Source: Bacteroidales bacterium
Lineage (GTDB): Bacteria; Bacteroidota; Bacteroidia; Bacteroidales; ML635J-15
DNA length: 56,257 nucleotides
Reading direction: 5' to 3'
NCBI GenBank assembly: GCA_027858835.1
Contig: JAQIBY010000027.1
Location: 1 to 56,257 of the forward strand
Position numbers and translations under genes: made by a program. Shown one piece after another: positions 16,334-24,248 of the stretch. How positions within the stretch are numbered: position 1 is the first letter of the stretch; each line of letters begins with the position of its first letter. The notes beneath the pieces are model-generated. The model did no database searches, was not told the origin of the DNA, and saw only the letters and a list, made by a program, of their open reading frames with translations.

Positions 16334-16802
16334 GTTTTTTGAATACGTTTTTGAATTTGGTATTTACTTCAGCTGCAATATCATTAAGCGCATTATTTTC
16401 AAACATTTGCATCAATTTTTCCGGATTGACAACAACCACTTCTGTTTCATCATCACTTACTTGCTTGATTATTAACTTGCAAGGTAGAAACACTCCGATG
16501 TTTTCTTCCTGCTGAATAGTTGCATAGGCATATTTGGCATTGCAAACGCCTAAAATGCGGTATGGTTGCATATCGGCACCTTCAATTTTATTGTTGAGGG
16601 TTTCTGACATATCAATTTCAGTAATAACACTAAACCCTTCCTCCTTGAGTGCGGTTTTGACTCGGGTGGTAACTTCTTCAAAATCTCCATCAACCGTTTT
16701 GCTGAAATAATATAATTCACTTGTCTTTTGTTCTTGGCTATTCTCGCATGATGAAAATCCAATCAGTAAAAACGCTAAAATTGTAAAAAATCCTGTTTTC
16801 AT
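16329..16802 (-). CDS. DUF302 lipoprotein 1
   Basis: 157 residues. Lipobox LIGFSSCEN. The DUF302 (TT1751-like) core is recognisable by ILGVCNAKYAYATIQQEENI and GVFLPCKLII, plus the tail NPEKLMQMFENNAL. DUF302 proteins are small alpha/beta proteins of unknown role, often in stress, sulfur or metal gene groups. It is transcribed opposite to the arsenic units and shares a divergent upstream region with the thioredoxin gene at 17105. ATTACAA (16833-16839) and TTGTAAT (16850-16856) form an inverted repeat in front of it that could be an operator. A second DUF302 lipoprotein is at 49930-50436. Confidence 0.85.
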   Translation of the reverse strand: MKTGFFTILAFLLIGFSSCENSQEQKTSELYYFSKTVDGDFEEVTTRVKTALKEEGFSVITEIDMSETLNNKIEGADMQPYRILGVCNAKYAYATIQQEENIGVFLPCKLIIKQVSDDETEVVVVNPEKLMQMFENNALNDIAAEVNTKFKNVFKKL

Positions 16803-16920
16803 AATATTTTTTTATTTTTTAATGTATGTGAAATTACAACAGGTAATGTTTGTAATTGTTGAGACTAAAACTAATTAAGAATGATTTTGAATAACATCCA
16901 TAATTTGTGTTTGATGGCTT

Positions 16921-16981
16921 CTGGTCGCTTTTGGCATGGTTTTTTGCAAAAATCGCAAAAACACATGCCAAAAGCGACCAG
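16921..16981. repeat. perfect 18-bp-arm hairpin in the divergent intergenic region
   Basis: Arm CTGGTCGCTTTTGGCATG (16921-16938) is the exact reverse complement of 16964-16981. The 25-base spacer itself nearly pairs (GTTTTTTGC with GCAAAAAC), so the whole 61 bases fold into one long stem. No T-run follows on either strand, so it is not an ordinary terminator. It lies between the divergent DUF302 and thioredoxin genes. Confidence 0.85.
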
Positions 16982-17104
16982 AGGAGACTGCTTTCAACCG
17001 GACTACAAATCTAAAACATCTCAGTTGCTTTGGAAATTTACCGGATAAATCGTTAATTTGTTATGTAAAACCAAGTATATAATTGACTCCAACACATTTT
17101 TTAA

Positions 17105-17593
17105 ATGAAGAATAAAACAAATCGAAATGTTAAAATAAAACAATATTTGTCAATTGTCGGGATCCTCTTATCGGTATTGTTCTTTGTTGCCCTATTTGTT
17201 TTTAAAGATAAAATTGAGGATTTAAGCTCTGATATGATTAAACAGCAGACAGATTCGAGCATCATATCATCGACAGAGGTTTATATTGACTCTGTCTGGA
17301 ATTACACAAACAATGGATCAGACTATAAAATGACATTTCTGGAGTTCGGGGCAAAAAATTGTTCCGCATGCAAACGGATGGAAATTGTTTTAGAGGAAGT
17401 CCGTGAGAAATATCCGAATTATGTAAAGGTTGTATTTGTCAATGTTACATTACCACAAAATCAGGATATGTTGAATTATTTTGGAATCTCCATGATACCT
17501 ACACAGTTATTTCTGGATGAAGCCGGAAATGAGTTTTTTCGACACACAGGGTATTATTCAACGGAAGAAATTTGTAAATTAATTGCAAAATAA
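17105..17593 (+). CDS. membrane-anchored thioredoxin-like protein
   Basis: 162 residues. One N-terminal membrane helix (about 13-34, YLSIVGILLSVLFFVALFVF) leaves the rest in the periplasm. The thioredoxin-fold domain has FLEFGAKNCSACKRME (C86, C89) and the cis-proline strand GISMIPTQLFLDEAG. It resembles thiol-disulfide proteins of the thioredoxin_2/TlpA type. CSAC is an unusual active-site pair. It lies between the two arsenic units; it ends 18 bp before the operator of the second arsR and so is probably transcribed separately from it. Confidence 0.85.
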   Translation: MKNKTNRNVKIKQYLSIVGILLSVLFFVALFVFKDKIEDLSSDMIKQQTDSSIISSTEVYIDSVWNYTNNGSDYKMTFLEFGAKNCSACKRMEIVLEEVREKYPNYVKVVFVNVTLPQNQDMLNYFGISMIPTQLFLDEAGNEFFRHTGYYSTEEICKLIAK

Positions 17594-17610
17594 TTTTTTA
17601 ATTTCAAATC

Positions 17611-17641
17611 TAATGACGTATGTTTGCAACATAGAACATTA
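17611..17641 (+). promoter_or_regulatory. ArsR operator overlapping the -7 promoter (unit 2)
   Basis: A 31-bp dyad: outer arms TAATG (17611-17615) and CATTA (17637-17641), inner arms TATGTT (17619-17624) and AACATA (17628-17633), with equal 3-base gaps. The -7 element TATGTTTG (17619-17626) lies inside it. The ATG of arsR 2 follows 6 bp later. Symmetry and position indicate autorepression of the arsR-DUF1573-arsC-acr3 unit. Confidence 0.78.
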
Positions 17642-17647
17642 ACAGAA

Positions 17648-17980
17648 ATGACAAACAATAAATCATCAGAATTTAGTCAGAAGCAGCAAGAAATTGCGAA
17701 CTATTCCAGGATATTATCCCATCCTGCACGAATAGCGATCATACAATTGCTTGCCGAAGAAAAAGAAATAAGAACCGGTAATATTTCCGATTATTTGCCC
17801 TTGAGCAGAACAACCGTTTCACGCCACATAAAAGAATTGCGCTCAGCAGGTTTAATTCAAGGTACAATTGAAGGCTTAAAAATTCATTATTGTTTGGATA
17901 TAGAAAAGTTGCAGGAAATGAGATCGAGTCTAAATGCTTTTTTGGATAACTCAATTGATGATTTCACCTGCAGCTGTTAA
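17648..17980 (+). CDS. arsR: ArsR/SmtB-family repressor 2
   Basis: 110 residues from the ATG at 17648; an in-frame TTG at 17624 lies inside the operator and is rejected. The winged HTH is clear: LSHPARIAIIQLLA (residues 23-36) and SRTTVSRHIKELRSAGLIQG. It lacks the CC pair of arsR 1; its thiols are C82 and a C-terminal CSC (C108, C110), a different binding-site layout. This suggests different inducer preference, probably arsenite here since arsC and ACR3 follow. First gene of the second unit. Confidence 0.92.
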   Translation: MTNNKSSEFSQKQQEIANYSRILSHPARIAIIQLLAEEKEIRTGNISDYLPLSRTTVSRHIKELRSAGLIQGTIEGLKIHYCLDIEKLQEMRSSLNAFLDNSIDDFTCSC

Positions 17981-18033
17981 TGCGGAGAATTGATTTTACA
18001 AGAACCTATTATTAACAAGTAAATTATATTTTT

Positions 18034-18420
18034 ATGAAAAAGTTATTCATGTTATTAGCAATTATCAGTGTTTCAGCTTTGAGTCTTTCTGCTCAATATG
18101 TTGAATCTGAAAAAAACGAAACAATCGTGTTTAATCAGTTGGAGCATGATTATGGGACGATAACACAAGGTGCAGATGGAAACTGTGAGTTTGGTTTTAC
18201 AAATAATGGTCAAAAGCCTCTAGTGTTAAGTAATGTCAGAGCGTCATGCGGATGTACGGTGCCGACTTGGCCAAAAGAGCCCATTCAGCCCGGCGAAACA
18301 GGTGTGATAAAAGTCAAGTATGATACAAAAAGAGTGGGTTCATTCAATAAATCAATTACGGTAAGCTCTAATGCTGAAAATTCAACGGTTATCCTTAGAA
18401 TAAAAGGAAATGTAAAATAA
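18034..18420 (+). CDS. DUF1573 secreted protein
   Basis: 128 residues. The signal peptide is MKKLFMLLAIISVSALSLSAQ. The single domain is DUF1573, an Ig-like fold with the hallmark LSNVRASCGCTVPTWPKEPI followed by PGETGVIKVKYDTKRVGSF. Many Bacteroidota have such proteins; function is unknown but the conserved CGC invites a metal or metalloid role in the periplasm. It lies between arsR and arsC with short gaps (53 and 7 bp), so it is co-transcribed with arsenic genes. Confidence 0.88.
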   Translation: MKKLFMLLAIISVSALSLSAQYVESEKNETIVFNQLEHDYGTITQGADGNCEFGFTNNGQKPLVLSNVRASCGCTVPTWPKEPIQPGETGVIKVKYDTKRVGSFNKSITVSSNAENSTVILRIKGNVK

Positions 18421-18427
18421 TCGTCAA

Positions 18428-18847
18428 ATGAAAATACTGATTTTATGTACCGGAAACTCCTGTCGCAGCCAAATGGCTTACGGGTTTCTTAAATCAATGG
18501 ACAGCGGACTGACTATCCGCTCTGCCGGAACCGAACCTGCAACGCAAGTTAATCCCAAGGCAGTGCAAGTAATGCAGGAAATTGAAATTGACATTTCAAC
18601 TCACACACCGCACTTGGTAGATGAATATCTTTCCGAAACTTGGGATTATGTGATTACTGTGTGCGATGATGCCAATGAAACTTGTCCTGTGTTTTTGGGA
18701 AAGGTGAAAAACCGCTTACATATTGGATTTGAAGATCCATCATATGCCGTTGGGAGTGAGGATTTCATTATGAGCGAGTTTCGTCGCATAAGAGATGAAA
18801 TAATAACCGCATTTGAAATATTCTACAGGGAAAGCATAAAAAGATAA
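18428..18847 (+). CDS. arsC: arsenate reductase, thioredoxin-coupled (LMW-PTPase fold)
   Basis: 139 residues. It reduces As(V) to As(III) with thioredoxin as electron donor. The P-loop CTGNSCR places C7 and R13 in the CX5R motif. Two more cysteines, C79 (ITVCDDA) and C86 (ETCPVF), have the 7-residue spacing of the S. aureus type ArsC disulfide cascade. The AGTEPATQVNPKAV segment is standard. It is 7 bp after the DUF1573 gene and 4 bp before ACR3, which exports the product. Confidence 0.95.
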   Translation: MKILILCTGNSCRSQMAYGFLKSMDSGLTIRSAGTEPATQVNPKAVQVMQEIEIDISTHTPHLVDEYLSETWDYVITVCDDANETCPVFLGKVKNRLHIGFEDPSYAVGSEDFIMSEFRRIRDEIITAFEIFYRESIKR

Positions 18848-18851
18848 TGTT

Positions 18852-19883
18852 ATGGCAGAAAAGAAACAAGCACTTGGGATTTTCGAAAAATACCTGACAA
18901 TTTGGGTGGTCTTGTGCATTGCAGGAGGGATACTGATTGGCTCACTTGCAGGAGATTTTATGCAAGTGCTGAGTGGGTTTGAAATCTTTAAAGTCAATAT
19001 TCCGATTGCACTATTAATCTGGCTGATGATATATCCCATGATGTTGCAAGTGGATTTTTCAAGTATTAAGAATGTGAGAAAAACTCCAAAGGGATTAATT
19101 CTTACGCTCGTGGTTAACTGGTTGATTAAACCATTTACGATGGCGTTTTTTGCTTGGTTGTTCTTTTCTAAAATTTACGCCGCAATCATTAGTCCTGAAA
19201 TGGCCGGAGAATACATTGCCGGAGCAATTTTGTTAGGTGCAGCACCATGTACAGCCATGGTTTTTGTTTGGTCATATCTAACAAAAGGAGACCCGACTTA
19301 CACGCTGGTTCAGGTTTCTGTCAATGATTTAATTATACTGATTGCATTTGTGCCGATTGTTGGTTTGTTGCTCGGCATTACGAATATAACAATTCCTTAT
19401 GACACCTTACTCTCGAGTATTATCATATTTGTCTTAATTCCTTTAATTGCGGGCTATTTTACAAGTCGGAGTCTCATAAAAAAGCGAGGAGAAAGCTGGT
19501 TTAAACAAATCTTTCTGCCTAAGCTTAAGCCGATTAGTGTTTTGGCATTGCTCTTGACATTGTTGTTGCTTTTTGCGTTTCAGGGACCAAACATCCTTAA
19601 TAATCCACTGATAATATTGCTCATCGCTATACCATTGATAATTCAAACGTATTTTATCTTTTTTATCACATGGTTTACAGGGAGAAAACTGCGTTTGCCT
19701 CATGCAATTTGTTCTCCGGCTGCTATGATCGGAGCCAGTAATTTCTTTGAACTTGCTGTGGCGGTGGCAATTGCTTTGTTTGGATTAGACAGTCCTGCTG
19801 CATTGGTGACAGTTGTCGGTGTGCTGGTTGAGGTTCCTTTGATGCTCTCATTGGTTGCGCTTGCAAATAAATGGCGCTATTGA
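18852..19883 (+). CDS. acr3: ACR3-family arsenite efflux transporter
   Basis: 343 residues, about ten membrane helices. It pumps arsenite out using the proton gradient. Family marks are MIYPMMLQVDFSSI (TM2 end), GAAPCTAMVFVWSYLTKGDP with the essential Cys (C133) in TM4, and ASNFFELAVAVAIALFG near the end. Length is normal. Last gene of the second unit, directly after arsC. No clear terminator follows; 107 bp separate it from the kinase gene. Confidence 0.95.
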   Translation: MAEKKQALGIFEKYLTIWVVLCIAGGILIGSLAGDFMQVLSGFEIFKVNIPIALLIWLMIYPMMLQVDFSSIKNVRKTPKGLILTLVVNWLIKPFTMAFFAWLFFSKIYAAIISPEMAGEYIAGAILLGAAPCTAMVFVWSYLTKGDPTYTLVQVSVNDLIILIAFVPIVGLLLGITNITIPYDTLLSSIIIFVLIPLIAGYFTSRSLIKKRGESWFKQIFLPKLKPISVLALLLTLLLLFAFQGPNILNNPLIILLIAIPLIIQTYFIFFITWFTGRKLRLPHAICSPAAMIGASNFFELAVAVAIALFGLDSPAALVTVVGVLVEVPLMLSLVALANKWRY

Positions 19884-19990
19884 TACTGTTTTGCACGACA
19901 GAAGTGGGCTCATTTCGTTTATGGATAAATTGTCGATAAAAAAAATAAAAACTTTATCGTTTTTCAATCCGCTTTTTATATTTTAGGCGT

Positions 19991-20602
19991 GTGAATCATT
20001 ACATTGTCATAGAAGGAAATATTGGGGCGGGGAAAACCTCTTTTGTCCGTAAATATGTGGAAGATATCAATGCTCGTGCAATTTATGAGCGCTTTGAAGA
20101 CAATGCATTTTTACCAAAATTTTATGCTAATCCGGAGAAATATGCCTTTACATTGGAAATGTCATTTCTCGCAGACCGTTTTCATCAATTGCGTGAGGAT
20201 CTCAATAAACAGGATATGTTTTCCAACGGAATTGTCAGTGATTATTTCTTAATGAAATCCCTGATATTTGCCCGCTCAACTCTCGGTGAAGATGAGTATC
20301 GACTATATCGAGATATTTTTGAAATTATTTATCAGCGTTTATCGAAACCCGATCTTTATGTCTATTTACACAAGACGCCTGAAACCTTGTTGAAAAATAT
20401 TTCTAAACGAGGACGGACATATGAAAAAACTATAGACAAAACATATTTAAAAAAGATTGAAGACTCTTATTTCACCTTCTTCAAACAGCACTCTGAGCTA
20501 AAACCATTGATTATTGATACTGAAGAATTGGATTTTTTGGCTAATGATTGTGATTATCAGCATATTTGCAAAATAATTAACAATGCGATAAAAAAAGGCT
20601 GA
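19991..20602 (+). CDS. deoxynucleoside kinase
   Basis: 203 residues with a GTG start at 19991. It phosphorylates deoxynucleosides for nucleotide salvage. The P-loop is GNIGAGKT (residues 9-16); the lid/LID-like KRGRTYEK and the base-binding ERFEDNAFLPKFY and FLADRFHQL segments are those of the dNK/dGK family. Substrate (purine or pyrimidine) cannot be told. Single gene in its own transcription unit, in line with the following lipoprotein gene which has its own promoter. Confidence 0.92.
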   Translation: MNHYIVIEGNIGAGKTSFVRKYVEDINARAIYERFEDNAFLPKFYANPEKYAFTLEMSFLADRFHQLREDLNKQDMFSNGIVSDYFLMKSLIFARSTLGEDEYRLYRDIFEIIYQRLSKPDLYVYLHKTPETLLKNISKRGRTYEKTIDKTYLKKIEDSYFTFFKQHSELKPLIIDTEELDFLANDCDYQHICKIINNAIKKG

Positions 20603-20651
20603 TTGTTACATATTATCTTTGCTGTCGCTTTGTATTATTAAAAAATTCTCT

Positions 20652-20659
20652 TATTTTTG
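20652..20659 (+). promoter_or_regulatory. -7 promoter element TATTTTTG for the OmpA/TPR lipoprotein
   Basis: Exact TAnnTTTG match about 65 bases before the ATG at 20724, leaving a leader of roughly 58 bases, longer than for most genes here. Confidence 0.5.
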
Positions 20660-20723
20660 TGAACAATTTAGTGAAATGTCAAGAATTAATTAAAATTTTA
20701 AACCGCAATAACGTATAAAAATT

Positions 20724-22436
20724 ATGAAAAGACTTACTTATTCTTTAGCAATTATCTCGTTAATCGCATTGGTGGCAGGTTGTACCAGCCTCAAAAGCAT
20801 GCAGGAAGCTGCAGAAGAGATTAACTACACAGTTGAACCTGAAGTGCTGGAAATGCATGCGGGTGAAATCGCTGTTAGTATTTCCGGTAAAGTACCTGAA
20901 AAATATTTCAACAAAAAGGCTACTGCTACAATTACTCCCGTTTTGGTTTATGAAGGTGGCGAAACTGCTTTGACTCCTGTTTCAATTCAAGGTGAAAAAG
21001 TTGAGGGAAATAATACCTCAATTGCATTTAAAGAAGGTGGAAGCTTTACTTATAGCGATAAAAAAGCATATAAATCTGATATGTTGAGAAGTGAACTCGA
21101 AGTTCGTATCGTTGCGACCAAAGGAAACAAAACTGTTGAGTTCGCGCCTTACAAGCTTGCCGATGGAATCGTTGCAACTCCTGATTTAGTTCAAGTTACT
21201 CCTAAAGTTGCTTATGCAACTGATAAATTCCAAAAAGATGTTCCTGCTTCTGAAATGGCTCAGGTTAACTTCGATAAAAACAGCTCAAATCTGAAATACA
21301 CAGAAAAACGTGCTGACGATATTCAAAAACTACAGGAATTTATCACTGAAGTGAAAGAAAACGAACGCAAACGTTTTGACAATGTTGGTGTAGATGCTTA
21401 TGCTTCTCCTGAAGGTTCACAAGAACTTAATGAAGGCCTTGCGAATGATCGTGCTGATGTTGGTAAAAAATTCATCGACAACGAATTTAAAGATTTAGAA
21501 GAACTCGATGAAACTGAATTCTTCCTGAAAAATGCAACTCCTGAAGATTGGACCGGTTTTGAAAAACTCGTTCGCGAATCTAATTTGGAAGAAAAAGACA
21601 TGATTCTTCGCGTTATTCAAATGAATAGTGATGTTAACGAACGTGAAAAAGAGTTCCGTAATATGACTAAAATCTTTAAAGAACTTGAAGCTGAAATTCA
21701 CCCGAAATTACGTCGTTCAGAATTTAAAGTTAACATTACACTTATCGGTCATACTGATGCAGAAATTAAAAACCTTGTTGATGCTGATATTGACAGCTTG
21801 AAACAAGAGGAATTACTTTATGCTGCAACATTGTATCCTGAAGATCTTGAAAAACAACTCATGATTTACACAAACTACACTGAGAAATTTCAAGGTGATT
21901 GGAGAGGTCATAACAATGTAGGTGCTGCACAATTTGAGCTTGATAATGTTGATGCTGCAAGAACTGCTTTTGAAAAAGCAAAAGCTGCGAAAGCAAATGC
22001 AACTGTATTTAATAACTTAGGTGCTGTGGAATTAATCAGTGGTAACATTGAATCTGCTGAAGAAAACTTGAAATCAGCAACTGGTGTAAAACAAGCTTCT
22101 GCTAGCCTCGGTATTATTAAAATTAAACAAGCTGAATATGAAACTGCTGCTAACTATTTTGGCGACAATTGCTGTTTCAATGCTGCTTTGGCTAATGTTT
22201 TGGCTGGTGATAACGATGCTGCAATCCGTCTCGCTGAATGTGGTGATGACAAAGATGAAGCTATGAATTATTATATTAAAGCGGTTGCCGGTGCACGCAA
22301 AGCGGATACTGAAGTTATGTTTAACAACCTCAGAACTGCTTGTACTAAAGATGCTACTTTGAAAACACATGCTGCTAAAGATGTTGAGTTTGTAAATTAT
22401 TTTGATGAGCAAACTTTCAAAAATATCGTAGAATAA
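20724..22436 (+). CDS. OmpA-like/TPR lipoprotein, probably abundant
   Basis: 570 residues. Lipobox ALVAGCTSL. An N-terminal beta-rich region (residues 30-170) is followed by an OmpA_C-like peptidoglycan-binding fold starting MAQVNFDKNSSNLKYTEKRA (about 185) with YASPEGSQELNEGLANDRA, then TPR-like helices (about 410-510: GHNNVGAAQFELDNVDAARTAF, then FNNLGAVELISGNIESAEENL). Codon choice is uniform and the gene ends in a strong terminator, both suggesting high expression. A cell-wall-linked envelope protein of a family common in Bacteroidales; precise role unknown. Confidence 0.85.
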   Translation: MKRLTYSLAIISLIALVAGCTSLKSMQEAAEEINYTVEPEVLEMHAGEIAVSISGKVPEKYFNKKATATITPVLVYEGGETALTPVSIQGEKVEGNNTSIAFKEGGSFTYSDKKAYKSDMLRSELEVRIVATKGNKTVEFAPYKLADGIVATPDLVQVTPKVAYATDKFQKDVPASEMAQVNFDKNSSNLKYTEKRADDIQKLQEFITEVKENERKRFDNVGVDAYASPEGSQELNEGLANDRADVGKKFIDNEFKDLEELDETEFFLKNATPEDWTGFEKLVRESNLEEKDMILRVIQMNSDVNEREKEFRNMTKIFKELEAEIHPKLRRSEFKVNITLIGHTDAEIKNLVDADIDSLKQEELLYAATLYPEDLEKQLMIYTNYTEKFQGDWRGHNNVGAAQFELDNVDAARTAFEKAKAAKANATVFNNLGAVELISGNIESAEENLKSATGVKQASASLGIIKIKQAEYETAANYFGDNCCFNAALANVLAGDNDAAIRLAECGDDKDEAMNYYIKAVAGARKADTEVMFNNLRTACTKDATLKTHAAKDVEFVNYFDEQTFKNIVE

Positions 22437-22455
22437 TCGAAATCAAATAATATTT

Positions 22456-22489
22456 AAAAAGCTTGTCCAAATGGGCAAGCTTTTTTTTT
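22456..22489 (+). terminator. Rho-independent terminator
   Basis: AAAAAGCTTGTCC pairs with GGGCAAGCTTTTT around the loop AAAT, followed by nine Ts. It ends the OmpA/TPR gene. The A-run on the other side could also end the minus-strand trmH transcript. Confidence 0.92.
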
Positions 22490-22530
22490 GATTTATATTT
22501 TTGATACTGAATAAAAAATTTCTGGGCATT

Positions 22531-23064
22531 TTATTTTACTCGAAGTTTCTTATATATTTCCCACATACAAATTCCTCCGCTGATACTGACGTTTAACGAG
22601 TGTTTTGTCCCTTCTTGTGGAATTTCCAGTACCATGTTACACAAATTAATTATTTCCTGAGAAACACCCTTAACTTCATTCCCAAAAATTAAAGCAATTG
22701 GCTTTTCCATCGGAAGCGAAAATGATTCCATAGATGTGCTGTTCTCGGTAATCTCAATGGAGATGAGATAATAGCCTTCTGATTTTAAGGTTTTAACCGC
22801 CTGTAAACTATCCTCATGATAAGTCCAGTTGACAGTTTCACTTGCCCCTAAGGCAGTTTTGCGAATATCACGATGTGGTGGTGTTCCGGTAATTCCGCAT
22901 AATAAGATGGATTCAAACCGAAATGCATCAGCCGTTCGGAAAAACGAACCCACATTATGATGGCTTCTTATATTATCTAAAACAATGCATACCGGATATT
23001 TTTTCAGTGTTTTAAATGCTTCTGGTGACAATCGTGGAATTTCTTCGGTGTTCAGTTTCCTCAT
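22531..23064 (-). CDS. TrmH/SpoU-family RNA 2'-O-methyltransferase
   Basis: 177 residues. SPOUT methyltransferase that 2'-O-methylates ribose in tRNA or rRNA with SAM. The three motifs are present: NIRSHHNVGSFFRTADAFR (motif 1), LIFGNEVKGVSQEII (motif 2) and IPQEGTKHSLNVSISGGI (motif 3, the knot). No N-terminal substrate domain, so a short stand-alone form like TrmL/TrmH-type; target not decidable. Its ATG overlaps the stop of the upstream amidohydrolase by four bases, so it is the last gene of a three-gene minus-strand unit. Confidence 0.92.
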   Translation of the reverse strand: MRKLNTEEIPRLSPEAFKTLKKYPVCIVLDNIRSHHNVGSFFRTADAFRFESILLCGITGTPPHRDIRKTALGASETVNWTYHEDSLQAVKTLKSEGYYLISIEITENSTSMESFSLPMEKPIALIFGNEVKGVSQEIINLCNMVLEIPQEGTKHSLNVSISGGICMWEIYKKLRVK

Positions 23065-24248
23065 GAATTAAATTGATTTAAAAATTGAATGCTCAACCAA
23101 GCCAAACCAGCAGTGCTGTATATTAGTGCATTTTCATCAATGTCAAAAAATCGATTATGAACATTAACAGATCCTAATTTTTCTCCTTGAATACCAAATC
23201 GATAGAAGATTGCCGGCATTTTTTGTGAATAATAGGCAAAATCTTCACCCGTTAAGCGGATGTCCATTTCTTCAACATGCCGATTTGTAAGTAAATCCTG
23301 CATGTATTCTTTTGCGTCATTTGTGTATTCTTGATTATTTGTTAAGCTCGGGTATCCATCCCGAATTTCCAGCCTTACCTCAGTTCCGTATCGGTTAGCA
23401 ATACTTTGTAGTATTGTGTGCATCTGTGTTTTGGCATAGTTTCTGAACGCTTCGTCCATGCTGCGAAATGTTCCCTCCATATTTACTTCTGATGGAATGA
23501 CATTATTACTGCCGTCTGCAATTAATTTTCCGAACCCAAGAACTACAGGTACATCTTTTGCCATGCTTTTAATTTCGGATTTTAGTGTTAAAAGCATTTC
23601 GGCAGCACAAGCTACTGTATCTTTTGTTAGGGTAGGAGTTGCTGCATGTCCGCCTTTTCCGGAAACTTTAATGTATATTTCATCGGTTGAAGCCATATAT
23701 GGCCCTGCTTTGAACCCGAAATGTCCTATCGGCATACCCGGCATCACATGTTGCCCAATAATTAAGCGGGGTTTATATTTATCAAAAATCCCACTGGCAA
23801 TGACTTTTGTTGCACCGCCGGGAAGCATTTCCTCACCGGGTTGAAAAATTGCTAGAACTTTCCCTTTCCATTCCGATTTATTGCTGTTCAATAATTTTAA
23901 ACATCCAAAGAGCGAGCTCATGTGGGTGTCATGTCCACAGGCGTGCATAATTCCATCATTTACTGATGCATAGTCTGCTATGTTGGCTTCCTGAATTGGC
24001 AGGGCGTCCATGTCGGCACGAAGCGCAATGCAGGAGCCAGGATTTCCGGAATCTAACTCAACAGCAATGCCGGTGTCTGCATTTTTTTCAATTTTATTTA
24101 TCCCAATTTTTGCTAATTCCTTAATGAGAAAGGACTGAGTCTCCTTTTCCTGAAAGCTGAGCTCAGGATATTTGTGCAAATGGCGACGAATCCGAATTAT
24201 TTCCGGATGAATTGTTTTTGCGTTATTTAGCAATGCTTGTTTTTCCAT
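23061..24248 (-). CDS. M20D-family amidohydrolase (amino-acylase/carboxypeptidase type)
   Basis: 395 residues. Zn-dependent hydrolase that removes acyl or amino-acid groups from N-acyl amino acids or similar substrates. Metal-binding segments visible: ALRADMDALPI, MHACGHDTHM, GEEMLPGGA, GQHVMPGMPIG, and the C-terminal VNVHNRFFDIDE. Residues about 180-300 form the dimerisation domain (YIKVSGKGGHAATP). Cytoplasmic. It starts at the base directly before the upstream gene's stop codon (no gap), and overlaps trmH downstream. Confidence 0.93.
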   Translation of the reverse strand: MEKQALLNNAKTIHPEIIRIRRHLHKYPELSFQEKETQSFLIKELAKIGINKIEKNADTGIAVELDSGNPGSCIALRADMDALPIQEANIADYASVNDGIMHACGHDTHMSSLFGCLKLLNSNKSEWKGKVLAIFQPGEEMLPGGATKVIASGIFDKYKPRLIIGQHVMPGMPIGHFGFKAGPYMASTDEIYIKVSGKGGHAATPTLTKDTVACAAEMLLTLKSEIKSMAKDVPVVLGFGKLIADGSNNVIPSEVNMEGTFRSMDEAFRNYAKTQMHTILQSIANRYGTEVRLEIRDGYPSLTNNQEYTNDAKEYMQDLLTNRHVEEMDIRLTGEDFAYYSQKMPAIFYRFGIQGEKLGSVNVHNRFFDIDENALIYSTAGLAWLSIQFLNQFNS

